Source: Cymodocea nodosa
Lineage: Eukaryota; Streptophyta; Magnoliopsida; Alismatales; Cymodoceaceae
Direction: 5' to 3'
DNA: 64,000 nt
Assembly (NCBI GenBank): GCA_036874045.1
Contig: CM072336.1
Coordinates: 8,522,501-8,586,500, forward strand
In this document: in pieces, positions 46,641 to 58,784 of the stretch
Layout of the letters: every line of letters starts with the position of its first letter
Position numbering within the stretch: the stretch's first letter is position 1
Translations under genes and position numbers: made by a program
Notes under the pieces: generated by a model
Database searches by the model: none
Told to the model about the DNA's origin: nothing
Seen by the model: the letters and a program-made list of their open reading frames with translations, nothing else

Positions 46641-49600
46641 TCTTGTATCCCGGTATTACCTTTGAGTCCTTCCAGTTTCCACGTACGTCGAGTTACTCGG
46701 AACTTTATGGACCACCGTCGTATTAGATAATATCATGATTTTCTTACGGTAGTTTGCCACGACGCATTCGATGAGTCAACGTTTTGGTTCGCACTCGCAC
46801 ATGAAGCCGTACTATCAGACGTCTCAACTTACACAGATAGATAAATAAATTTTAAGAAAAAATTAATATTGGTAGTTTTTGCACTTGAATTTAACTTATA
46901 CACTTTTAATTTATGCATTTTATTAATATTTATATTTGATATTAATATCTAATTATATTAATATGAATATTTAATTTTAAAATTAAATTTTATTATTCAT
47001 TTTTTATTTTATATTCTTCACTTTCTTTTGTTTTGCATAAATTTTTTTTTTTTTTCTAATCTTCCCTGCCTTTCATTTCTTGACTTTTTTAACTTTCCAC
47101 CGTACATAAAGGCATTTTTAACTTATTGAGTAACCTGCTGAATGATTTTTACTAACATGTGTAGGACGCAGAAGATCATTTTTACATTCACGCCATTGAT
47201 ATGTTGTTGAATTACTACTTACCAGAATGATTGAATGCATTTTTAATAGTATATACCATCAAGATAACCTGACCATATATTAATTACAGCTACATTGGTA
47301 ATTGTAATGTTAAGTTTTACAAAGCAACTCTTGTAACATGTGATCATATATTTCATGTGATCATTAAATAGCAAATTTATTTGCTATAAGTGCTTGAACT
47401 GGGGGTTAGATATGTAACATTCAGGTATTCATATATTTAAATGAACCCAACTTTATATTTGTGTCTGGGTCGTTCACAGACAAGTAGTGACATTATTATG
47501 TAAGTATATTATTAAATGTAAGTTTTTAAAATGATTTTAGATATTTAATATAATTTCAACCAAATGGCAAATAGAATTGATGGGAAAGAAATTCGATCTC
47601 AAACCACAGAAAGTTCAAGATGAACTGGAACAACATTTTCAACTAAAGTAGATCACAAACTTCAAATTTCACATTCATTGCTTTATTTTACATGTTCATG
47701 GTCGCTTTATTGCAATCATGACGTCACTGATCGTCTACTACGGTTGTTGATTCGGTCGTTTACACATGAGAACTCACAATCCATCAAATGAACATGACAT
47801 TTTGTTTTTCTAACCTCGCAGGAAAAAAAATAAATAAAACAAATCTTGCATTTAGACCAACAAACTTTAAATATTAGATGCATCCATAAACGAAATTTAA
47901 GTATCTGTACGGGAAGAAAAGCAATGAAAAGAAATTTTAACATGTTCTGTTACATGTCTTTTGTTGCTTTAATGATTTTTCGACCTTCTTTTTAGTAAAA
48001 TTCTTGTGAAATTTTAGAAAGTTCTGCATGCAATAAGCGACTTGTTTCGTTTGTCGATTGTTTACAACTAATTATTGATCTGTTATTCGACCAACCGACT
48101 TTCCTTCCTTTATTTTTATCTAAGAATCACAGATCAAGAGAAGTTTACGTAGGGGTAAAGTAAAAAGAAAAGAAAAGAAAAGCAATTTCATAAAATGTGG
48201 GTGTTTATGTGCTTAAAAAGTAAAGTAATCCTGTTGCTTACTAATCGTACAACTTCTCTTTTTTTGTTCAACTTTACCTTTTTCCCCCTTAATTGTTTAC
48301 TTCCCTCATCTCGCTTACGTGAAATTTCTCCACGCTATGTTTTAAAACAACGTAGGTTATATTTCAAGTAAAATGCATAAAAAAATTATGATTTGTAATT
48401 CATTTTTAGTAAGTTATATTTAAAATTTTATGAGTATTTATAAAGTTTTATTTTAACGTTTATACCTTAAAGAGGTGTCTGTGCACTTGAAAATAGTAAA
48501 AAGAAAATAAGAAATATCATAGAAAATTATGAAAAAAAAAATGACAAAAGATAATGAAAAGTTAATTAAAAATTAAGGTATTTGTGCATAAAATAGAAAA
48601 TAATGGAATTTGAAATACACATGTTTGTACATAGAACATAAAATAATGAAAAATCATATAATGTAAAATATATATGTTTATTTATAAAATAAAAAAAAAT
48701 ATTGAAATTAATAAATTAAATATTTTTTATATTTATTTGTAAAATAGAGAATAACAAAATTTATCATAGATAATATAAGATAAAATTATTTGTGATAATA
48801 GTTACAACATAAAATATATTTCACACATCTTTATTATTCTACATATATCTTATAATATCAATTCTCATCTACTAAAAGCATAAATAATTTCTATATCAAA
48901 ATTACATATTGTTAATATATTCTACGATAATTCACATTTTCTTTTCTTTCATTTCTCATCAGTTTCGAAGATTAGAATGTCCAAAAATAAAAGAAAATGT
49001 TTCTTATATATTAAGGGAAAATGACAAAAATTCATTTGATGAAAAGTTTTCATCATTTTCCTTTCTAGTATTTTTCACTATTTTCTAAGTATATAAACAC
49101 TTTCTAAATAAAGTTTCTTTATTGGCACCTACAACAAAATTATCGTGGACATCCAAATGTAATACCCAATCCACTCCTTTGATCAATTGCTATTGTAGTT
49201 GTCATCGTTTGTTCACAAACCTTTTATTAGTCCTTATTTTACTTTTGATTCATCTACTATGGCAGCTTATTTCAAGACTGTGTATGATTAATTGGCATTG
49301 AGAGAGAGAGGGGTGTAGAGGGTTTACTAAGCGAAACATGATTCACCAAACAAGCACAAAGAGTTTTGGGTTCATTGGGTGAAATGCAATTTATCAAAGA
49401 AGGGTAAAGGGAAGATTAAGGCATCAGCCAAAGTGAAGATGCATGATTGGTGGAGCAGTAGATGGGCTAATTGTGGGATGAGAGGGAGGGGGGAAGGGCT
49501 GAGAGTAATGTCAATCTTTTTAGAAAAATTTTTCATATATAATGTTAATGATGGAAATTTTAAATTATAAGTTTGATATTTACTATATGCTAAATCAAAT

Positions 49601-50930
49601 AAACATAACACACCGTAAAAAAGAACATGGCATAATGTAAACAAGCACAATATACCATGAAATAAGTATGGATCATCATTAAAATTCACTGGAAATACCG
49701 TAAAATAGTTTTTGTACCGTTAATATCGTAGGTTTGAATTGATTCAAAGAATTAGACTAGAAAGGTTGTTATTTAGATCACGAAAATTTAAGAACTGTTG
49801 TATAGAAGCTGTTTGTATTCAAAATTCAAAATCAAGGAGTGCTATAAATTAAGATGGAATGGCGATCTTCAAGAAAAAAGAAAAGAAAAATCAGAAACAT
49901 CCAAAATCAAAGAAATTCAAAGATACAGCAAGGACACTAGAGAAGTAGGAAGTGTGTAGCACATAGAATAGAAGTTTTTTTTTTTTTTTTTTTTCATTTT
50001 TTTATTAAAAATGATTTTAGTTTTTGCAATTTTCTATGTTCTCTTCTTGCGAAAAACTTGGTACTTTTGACTTCTGATGTTTGTGCATTTCAGTTGAAAT
50101 AAATTATTTTTATATTGGTCTAAATTGCTTAACTCATCAAGTTGTGAACAAGACTTCACGGCTGTAAAGTGATGCTTACAAGGTCGGTGTCTTGTAATTT
50201 TATGAGATTAGGTGTAAATCAAAAATACTTAAAGTTAATGAAAGTTCAAGTTATTGCTTGAGGGGTGAACGTATTTAATTGGAAAATTATTTTAAAAACT
50301 TTTGTATCTCCTTCTTTCCTATGTATGTGATTTCAAATTTCATTCTTAGTTTTATACATTTTTTTACACAATTTGTTTCTAAACAGAATTTAAATTAAGG
50401 TTTTATAAAAATAAATATTGAAGATTTACTATTCATCTTCCCCCCCCTCCCCCCAGTGAAGTCACCGATACTATCAAATCCTTTATCAAAGTTGCCTCTA
50501 ACATAAATTTATCCTCATACTTTATTAAACTTAATAACTTTCTTTTAAATTTCTAAATATATACAAATATCTAAAAAAAAAAAAAATTTAATTTTAAATA
50601 AGCACAAATATTAAAAAAAATCGGAAAAAATACTTTCTTGTTTTTACAAATAGAGAAGATTACAGAATTGGACAGAAATGAATTTAAATTTCTTTTAATT
50701 TTTAGTGTAGAAGTGTTTGGGTAAAGTCACAATTTATGTATATTTTCATGTGTGTATCTATTCATTTTATGATTACAGTGATTAATTATTTAAGTCCTTG
50801 AAAATTAGATTTTATTCATGAGGATGGAATTTTAGGGAACATAAGTAGCATATATATTAGGCATTTTAGCATATTATTTTGTTATTACTAATGTTTGCTC
50901 TTAGTTTGTGTTTAAGTTTATTTTCGTAGG
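46641..50930. other. AT-rich intergenic stretch
   Basis: No gene is supported. It holds a GAAAA repeat (about 48165-48183), a degenerate minisatellite (48560-48800) and a T-run of about 17 (49978-49994). The small ORFs have no recognisable domain. Confidence 0.5.
48560..48800. repeat. Degenerate AT-rich minisatellite
   Basis: About four imperfect units of roughly 60 bases built on TTTGT-CATAAAATAGAAAATAATG and AAATATATATGTTTAT. It is heavily diverged. Confidence 0.45.
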
Positions 50931-52440
50931 GCTGCCACAAGGCCATTTAAATGAAATTTCATTAGGAACCTTGGGGTATCTTTGGAAATCACCTTCAGCC
51001 AAGAGAGAATACCCATTTTACTCGTCCTCGGGTTGAAAACAAGGACACCTCTCTCATCTTCTCTCCGACTGTAGCCTCTTCTTCTTCTTCCCTGCAATCA
51101 GCCATGGTTTCCTCCCGTTCGCTTGAGTTTGAGCACGTCTGAAAGGGAGGATAGCTTGCTGTAGCAACCCCCTCTCTTGGGCTCGTGCAAGGATCCTGGA
51201 GGCATTGCTTGGAGGTGAAGTTGTGGCGACCTGCAGCAAGGAGTTTGGAGGCAAATCTGTAACGTCTTTTGCCTTGCAACCTCATTCTTCGAGCTTTTGG
51301 TCGATCTGGAAGAGGAGACAGCTTGCTGTAGCAACCCCTTCTCTTGGGCTTTCACCATTCCTAAGGAGAATGGTTGGTTAAAAGGAGGAGAAGATTGTAG
51401 AATTCAGTACGTGGGCGCTCCAACATTTCTGGGGACTCAAGGAGGAGACTCAAGTGGAGCACGTTTTCACCATTGTTTGTGGAGGTTTTCAAGTATAACG
51501 TGAGAAGAGGGAAAGATCATTGTAGATATGTGTTTTCTTGTTTGTTTTCACTTGTTTGTGGAGTTTTGAGTCACTAACTGTAGTAAGTAGTTTGGTTTGG
51601 TTAAACTTTAATTTTAGTAGTTAAACTTTGATCTCAATGATATTTGAATGTTTGAATATTTATATATTAGTACTTGTATGCATATTAGCTAGCATAGTCG
51701 GTTTTCTTGTATGCTTGGTTGCATTTCTAGGTTATGATTCTCCATTTCCAGGTTGTGATTCCCCATTTCCAGGTTGCCTTTACATGTGCGTTTGTGCTAT
51801 TTTTCCATTGCAATTCCAGGTTTTTCCATCCTTTCTTGCAGGTTTAATGCAAGGAAATGTGAGGTATATGATCACCATTCACGTGAAGCATGATGTGTGG
51901 ATTGTATGAGAGGATGGATGTGCTTTCATGTTGAGGAATGAATGTTTAAATTTGATAAGGGAATCTAAAGGCTGTGAATGCTTATAGATATATTTTTGCC
52001 ATGGTTGTGTATAGTTTAATAGTTGCGTTCTTTAATTGTTCATTGGTATATTCGCGTAGGGTATTTATTTATTTATTTGGTGGAAAGGGTGAAGGGAATG
52101 AATAAATGTAATCCACAGTTAGATCTTTCCCTTATGATCCCTTATTTGGGTTAAATAAATATAATTGCAAGTTACATGATTCCGTGCATTTTAATACTAC
52201 CAGGCATGATGGAGTTTTCACCAACAGGGAACTAAAATAAATCTAATTCCTTGTAGTTCAATTTGTACTTATGTATTATCTATGATAGACATTGTATACT
52301 TGCAATTAAATTTAAGATTTGTGGTCACCCAAGACTATTACGGTTTGTACACCTAGAACTGAAATTCCAAGTTGTATGGGTGAATAGTGAATTTGATTTC
52401 TCACCCCTATAAATCGGTATTTCAATTCTGACTCATTCGG
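50931..52440. other. Region of short repeats and small ORFs, possibly a transcribed leader
   Basis: A CT-rich block (51000-51130) is followed by two related segments: GCTTGCTGTAGCAACCCC and then TCTCTTGGGCT, at about 51151 and 51321. A GATTCTCCATTTCCAGGTTG tandem pair lies at about 51727-51775. Open frames exist on both strands (50995-51285 minus, 51297-51503 plus, 51628-51909 plus), but none has a recognisable domain, so I call no gene. Confidence 0.35.
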
Positions 52441-52446
52441 TAATGC

Positions 52447-52863
52447 GTGACTCCTCCTTGTCCTAGCAAATTGCAAACCCTCGTCTATCGTCGTGAATGC
52501 TCCTCCTCCTCCTATCTCATCTCATCCATTGTTGTTATCGCAAGTCCTCCTCTTCCTCGTCTCACCATTCATCGCTCTTTGTTGGTCATAGACGTTCTTC
52601 GCATGTTGCCACTTCATGAGTTTGTGTCACTTATTCTTCATGAAATTGCTACTTATCATTACATCACCGCTTTGTCGTCCATCACTGATTCTCCTCGTCC
52701 CCCTCCTCGTCGTCGTCCTCCTCCTCAAACAAAGGTGTTTCCTATTGAATCTCTGTCATTCTTCTCCAATTTGATCCTTCCACATTGTTGGGTTTCATGT
52801 TATCTTTGTTTCTGTCTTTGTTATTTAGTAGTCTGTAATTCCTATTGTTATTGTTTGCATTAA
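52447..52863 (+). CDS. Hypothetical ORF, possibly a first exon
   Basis: It is an open frame of 138 residues. The front half is Ser/Pro/Arg-rich, then VLRMLPLHEFVSLILHEIAT looks like an amphipathic helix, followed by PRPPPRRRPPPQTK. A possible donor, CAAAG then GTGTTT, lies just after this Pro/Arg stretch (about 52735), after which the frame becomes Cys/Leu-rich and intron-like. I do not recognise it. GC content is above that of the surroundings. Confidence 0.3.
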   Translation: MTPPCPSKLQTLVYRRECSSSSYLISSIVVIASPPLPRLTIHRSLLVIDVLRMLPLHEFVSLILHEIATYHYITALSSITDSPRPPPRRRPPPQTKVFPIESLSFFSNLILPHCWVSCYLCFCLCYLVVCNSYCYCLH

Positions 52864-54700
52864 TGTTTGATCACTACGATAATATCCATGTTAGCAATGA
52901 TTTCTCAACGCTAAAAAATTTAGATTTTAGATTGGATGTGTTTGCAGTTTTTGGGATTTCCTTTCATTTAATAAGAAACAAATAATTTAGATGTTATTTG
53001 AATCGATTTTTGTTCATGTTTCTTTTTGGTGTTTATGGAGGATTGATTTCCACAAAAGTTTGTATTTTTTCAATGATTTTTAAGTAGAATGACAAGAAGA
53101 TATACTTTATATTGTTGGTAGCAATATTCAAGAACAAATAAAAACAATAATAGATAAATTTCAAGAAAATGTCATAACTACCATGTGAGATGGTCATAAC
53201 CAACTTTTAATTGTGCATTTGTATTAGATTTTATTTTAAACTTTTATTTTAATATTTGAACTTTATTCATGTTTATGTACTTTTCACTCCAAATTCACTA
53301 ATTAATTATATTATTACTAACTAATTAAATTAATTAATCATAATTATATTGCTCTATTAACATACACAAACATAAAAGTTTAATTCTGTTTACTTTTTAA
53401 ACATATAATTCTATTCAATTTTAATTTTAACTACAATTTAAATTCTGTTAAATTCAATTTCAAACGTACAAATAGATGTTAAGGTCATGTTTGAAAATCA
53501 TAAACTTTGGAGTGTTTTTTTTTTTTTATTGTGTACCATTGAAATTTTGATTACCAAATATGGAATTTCTTTCCGATAAGTGACAATTATCATAGATGGA
53601 ATTGAAAGTCTACGACCACTCCCTTCAATTTCTCACGACGCTCTTGGGTAAAAGACAGTTCTATCCCTCTGCGCAAGATGAAGAAGCCTGAGTCCTCAGC
53701 CATGGTCTTCAACCTTCACCTAATCTTCCTTGTGTAAATCTCCTTGACTTTTATTTATTTATTTTTTACAGATTTTTTTTTGCCAAAATGTGCTTGCAAT
53801 GGCTTTAAATCAGCCCAAGTTATTAATTCTTTCGTCTATTTATCATTCAAAGTAGAACAATTTTTTTTCATTGTTTCTTGCAAATCGTCGTAACCCAAAA
53901 TCTCTTTACTGAACTACAATGTTTCTGCACAACATTTTCTTATATAAATAACACTTATTGAACAATTTGTATTTTTTGAATACATACCACTATAAGTAGA
54001 GGTATCTTAGATCGATTAGCTTGATTCAAAGAGTATTAGACTATTTAAACTACAGGTCAGGATAAGTTAGCTTGATTCAAAGAGTATTAACCTGTTTAGG
54101 CTACAGGTCGACCTATAGGTTGTCGACCAGCTCACTTTTATATATTTTTTAAAAATATGTAATATGTATTTTTTATTTTAATTTAAAATAATAAAAAAAT
54201 CAAAATAATTAAAAAATCTAGACTGACCTACTTGTTAATTTTTTAATATATTATAGTTTGATCTAACCTAACTTTTTAAATCAAATTAGGTAGGACCAAT
54301 CTATTATAGGTTGGGCTAACCTACAATGACCTGATCCATTTGACACAAACATTTAGCTGTTAGTTCAACTATCTTTTTTCACCAACAAATTAAATGATAA
54401 TCAAAAGATAATTATATATAAATAACTTTCATGATATAATACCTTTTTCTATAATGAATTTTTTTTATTAACGTTCAATTTCTAACTGATTATAAATACT
54501 TTAAATAGTTAACAATTATATTCATCATCATTGAAATTTTTTTAAAGATTAGTTAAATTGAAAATATATTTTAAAAAATTAATAAATTGCTTTCTTTTCT
54601 TGAAGAACATTCTTGAAAAAGGATTATTAAATTTTTAAATAATTTTCACAAGTAGCTTCAATTTTTTAAAATTATATCATTTTTTACATAAAATTTTACA
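52864..54700. other. AT-rich spacer
   Basis: No gene is supported. A 51-bp tandem pair is at 54016-54110. The run GGTTGGGCTAACCTACAATGACC (about 54312-54334), followed by CATTTGACAC, is a phrase common in plant repeat families, so a degraded non-autonomous transposon may lie here (inference). Confidence 0.35.
54016..54110. repeat. 51-bp tandem repeat, two units
   Basis: Units at 54016-54066 and 54067-54110, each with TTAGCTTGATTCAAAGAGTA and CTACAGGTC. The second unit is slightly cut. Confidence 0.75.
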
Positions 54701-54759
54701 ACTTCTACCTTTAAATTATTCCCAAACAGCAAACACAACCAAAATCTTTTAAGATTGCT

Positions 54760-55160
54760 ATGCGGTACAGGAGTCCATCTGTACGTACAAGGTCATTGGG
54801 TACGACGTCGAATGGCCTAATGCTCCCAAGTTCACCCGTCTTCTCCATTCCTCCCCTCTCACGATCGTACGCGGATGCTCCTTCTCTGCCTTTGCAGCAC
54901 CTCCCCTGCCTCCTCCTATACGCCGCTACTCCGTCCCACCTCCACAGCGTCACACCTCTGCCAGACACCCACCCAGTCCACAAAGAAAACGTCCGCCAAG
55001 AATGTTTCTAACTTTTGCTTTTTGTCTGCCTGCTGGTATATATCTTTCCTCGTTTTGTGTTTTTCTTTTTATCTCGTTGCCTTTTTGTTTCCTACATGTT
55101 CTTTCCTCTACACGAATTCTATCCTCTTTTACGAAAGATGTGAAAATAGGTAGGCAGGAG
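54760..55160. other. GC-rich island with open frames on both strands
   Basis: The base composition rises sharply against AT-rich flanks, with several CG pairs (TACGTACAAG, ACGACGTCG, ACGATCGTACG). Open frames run on both strands (54760-55011 plus, 54711-54983 minus) without recognisable domains. It could be the first exon or leader of a lost or distant gene. Confidence 0.3.
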
Positions 55161-56079
55161 TACACATTGTTACTTGTCTAGTTTGGATTTTTCATTCTCT
55201 TCTATTTGATTTGATTTGGATCATAAAAATGGCCACCGAAAGTGATTATTTGGTAGTATTGATTCTCTTCCTTTTGATTTGTTAATGTATTTGGTACTTC
55301 TGAATATGTGTATTATAAATTTGAGTTTTGATTCTTTATTTTTTGAGTCTAGGATTTTTTTTTTTATCTGCAGGAACCTATTCTACTTGGGCAAAATAAG
55401 ACACTTTTTTGATAAAGTCTTGGATTTTACTGCTATGCATTCAAAGCTTATGTCGCGTTAATTATTTATTAAGACCTTACAAGTGTCTCACTTCTTTTGA
55501 CTGAGTCATAATTTTGATAATGATATTTCCCTATCACATTCCAAATTATACTAAGCTATTGATGTTCCATAACCATCCTATCTCTCACAATTTTTTTTTA
55601 CATCCAGAATGATTTGGTTTCTATAAAAGTCCTTATCGTTGGTTTCTTGCAGAATCATATTGCTCATTTCATGCATCACCACCAACCTCTTCCATTTTGC
55701 TACTGGAAGTCGAGGAACAAGATTATGAGGAAGGCCAGACTTATGGTACAAAATTTCGTGCAATTTCTACAAGTATTTTCTACTACATACGAGGTAGTTA
55801 TGTATGTATTAAATAATGTTAAAATTATGATGATGACTTGATTCATTGATGGAAAGATTTTTGCAACATTTACGCTTTAAATGATAGGAACACTTGCAGA
55901 CTTATTTAGTCACTTATTCTGGATGCAATATCATTGTTGTAACTGTAATTATTATGCTGAATGAAAATTTCATTTAGCATAAAATGATGGAAACTATATG
56001 AGATATATAGAAGACTTGTCATCTAAAGTAACTAAGCTTTTTAAAATTCTTGGTAGATGATATGCTAAAGATGGGTGCT
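55161..56079. other. Spacer without a supported gene
   Basis: Only short frames without domain likeness are present; base composition is AT-rich. Confidence 0.4.
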
Positions 56080-56640
56080 AATGCCTAGAGTTCTAGGAGT
56101 TAGAATTGATTGACTTCACTAGAGACGGGTAAATGGTAACTTGACAATTGTTTTTAACAAGTACTTTATCGATATGCAATATAATAGATGTTTATGCACA
56201 AAATAAAGTTGTGAAAAACTAAACTAAAGTGATGAGATGAGAGACAACGAGAAATACATAAGGAAATTGTGGTGGTTCACTCCAAATCAGGGCTACATCC
56301 ACTTCTCAAACCTTCGTGCTTGAGTCATACACTAAATTGATGTTGTTTAGGGCCAACATCCTGTTGTTTACAAGTTCCTTGGCCAATCCAGAACTCAAGG
56401 AGTCCTCACCACAATTTGATGAAATAAATTTCTATAACGAAAAAAGCTTACAAACGTGGGGCATTATATCCCATTTTCTAGCTTTCCTTATGATACTAGA
56501 GAATCATCAAAGAAATTCTAAATTGAGTGCTTTCTACGAGAGTGGAGAATGAATAAAGCTCTAAATGGATGGGAATTGAGCACAAGAGATGCTGTAGCTT
56601 GTGTTGTGTCAAATGCATTGCCTATGGGGGTATTTATATA
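56080..56640 (-). repeat. Degraded Copia-type LTR end (probable)
   Basis: It contains GACTTCACTAGAGACGGGTAAATGG, then GGTGGTTCACTCC and CTACATCCACTTCTC. These line up in order with the reversed Copia-A LTR (1310-1500: the GGGGGTGAATGG run, AGGTGGTTCACC, CTAGTCCACTCCC). Similarity fades to the right. Confidence 0.4.
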
Positions 56641-58376
56641 TAGAGTTTCAAGGCCTAGAGTTGTATACACAATAGCTAAAAATTTCTTTTAAGGACTAGT
56701 AAATCGGTTTGCTGTTTGCCTAATGGTCAAATGGATTGGTATACCATTGCATGAAACAATTTTCCAATCACAAATGCCTTAGCACTTGGTGACAAAATTG
56801 GTATGCTATTTTTCCTCCAAAGAACAACTAGGAATCTGTCTAGAAAATGGTATATCAAAACAAACTTTGGTATGTTATTTTTAGTTTAGAATTAGGTTGC
56901 ACTTCTAGCCCAGAAAATGGTATACCGTTTCTGAAAAATGATATTCTGAATTTATGGTAGATTAAGTGCTAAGTTAGACACATTTTTAGGCATTCTAAAC
57001 ACTTATTCTAAGTATATACATTTATCCTAAGTGTCTTATATAAAGATTCTAACAAAAGAAAGCATATAGGGGATTTATAATTTTTCCTTGGGACATAAAC
57101 CAAAATTACATAAATAATACAAGAATCCAAAACAAATCTTGCTTCTTTTAGCATGATGAGATTCTCCTTGAGGTCTTTTTGCTTTTCTTCATTTTTGCTT
57201 GACATTCTTGAGCTACTTGCTTGTTATATATGTTCTACAACTTCCTTTTATTCATATTGATTTTGTTTACAACAACATTTTCCAACATTTTCCATATTTC
57301 CTCCAAACTTTATATATATTACTATATATTTATCATTAAGTTCTGTATCATCAAAATCAATTGAGAATTTTTTTTTTAACACTAAAGATATCATGCAACA
57401 AACTATTTGCTTACGCTTGGGTTTCAAATGCACTTATAGTCAGATATTTTTAAGGTTAATTGAGTCTTGTATAGTGTATTAAGAATTATATATCTCATAA
57501 TCTTAATCATTGAGTACAACATCTAAATCTCATGATAAAATATAGATGCATTTGATGTCAACATTACCATTAGTCTACTGTCCAAACAAGAAATTCTTAC
57601 AAGTGTAAAGACACCAACCTTGGGAGCTTTTCTTGATGGACCATTCTGTTACATAAATCTTTTCGATACTTTTTTTCTTCTCACATATTGGGTGTATTTC
57701 CATTCTGCTGATAGACTTGTTTAGAGGCTAAAAGTGGGAAAAAGCCTTACTGTTTGTTGGCTTGTTACATATCATAAAAAAAGTCCTATAGTTCATTTAA
57801 GTATAATTCATGTGGTTCATTTGACAATAAACTAAAGAATATTTATGTTGAGTATTGTATTGTATATTTGTTGAGTTTTTTAAATGTGAATACATAGAGA
57901 TTACTTGTCAGTGTAGACTACTAGCATTGAAACTATCAACGGAATGAAACTTCCTAATGAGATCATTGTTTAAGAAACTACCAATTTCCCCTCAATTACT
58001 AATGGATATAATAATTGTAGACTCAACATAGTGTTAGAAGGTTGTAACATAAACATTGTACCCTTTGATTAACAATAACATGTGTCATCTAAGCAAGCAT
58101 TAAGAACACAAGAAGAAGCACATATTTTAGGAAGCAAGAAAAAATTGAACCAAAGCCTTGATTGTTTATTAGAGGCTCTTTTTTTTTTGATATAGCTATA
58201 GCTAGTTTTGGTAAAAAAATGTATTTTCATAATGAAGTAGATTTTTTGATATTTCTTTTATTCTTTTTACAAATTTGCTTCTTCATAAAATCTTGTTGAT
58301 AAAGTTGTTCACATAATTTGCTTTTACTTTCTAACATATTAACTTTTATATTGATTGATGGTTTCCATTCTAGATA
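56641..58376. other. AT-rich spacer
   Basis: Nothing is supported as a gene. Confidence 0.4.
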
Positions 58377-58784
58377 AATCATGAATGTGCCAAGTGTCAT
58401 GATCAGATTTTTCTTACAAGAGAACTTCGGTATGAGCATTTGATAATAAATGGAATTTTGTATGATTATCGAGTCTACATGAGACATGATGAGATTCCTT
58501 ATGTTTCTTCATTAAGGACTAATATTCCTACTAAAATGATTAACACTAGTGTGCATGTGATGTTATGTGATGCATTCAGAATGGGTGATGTGGATGATGG
58601 AGATGAAGATGTTCCTATTGAGGAACCCATATATGAATATATAAAAAAAAATTTCAAATTAATTCAGAATGCAGAGAAGTTGTTGCTCTCAGTACTAGAG
58701 TCACCATCAAGATTATCATTTCTTGTTGAACTTTTTCACATAAAATGCTTGCATGGATGGAGTAATAAGTCTTTCCTCAAGTAA
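58377..58784 (+). pseudogene. CACTA (En/Spm) transposase fragment, TNP2 type
   Basis: An open stretch of about 136 residues reads NHECAKCHDQIFLTRELRYE, then a GILYDYRVYMRHDE stretch, VMLCDAF, an acidic linker, and LSFLVELFHIKCLHGWSNKS, ending shortly after. This order (Cys-pair transposase-associated region, then the FHIKCL-GWSNKSF motif) is that of the N-terminal part of plant TNP2 transposases. The catalytic core that normally follows (several hundred residues) is absent, so this is a 5' fragment. The start is not visible; the real exon may begin left of 58377. No CACTA termini were found. Confidence 0.75.

Noticed and set aside
45831-46730. Several long open frames on both strands over BRD exon 1
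   Set aside because: They result from the low-complexity (TCC)n, (CTG)n and CT-rich sequence. Only the minus frame starting at 46382 has the family's GRPSLLDL motif and splices in phase.
55279-55841. Small plus frames near 55.3-55.8 kb
   Set aside because: AT-rich, Phe/Ile/Leu-rich, no domain, no splice context that joins them to anything.
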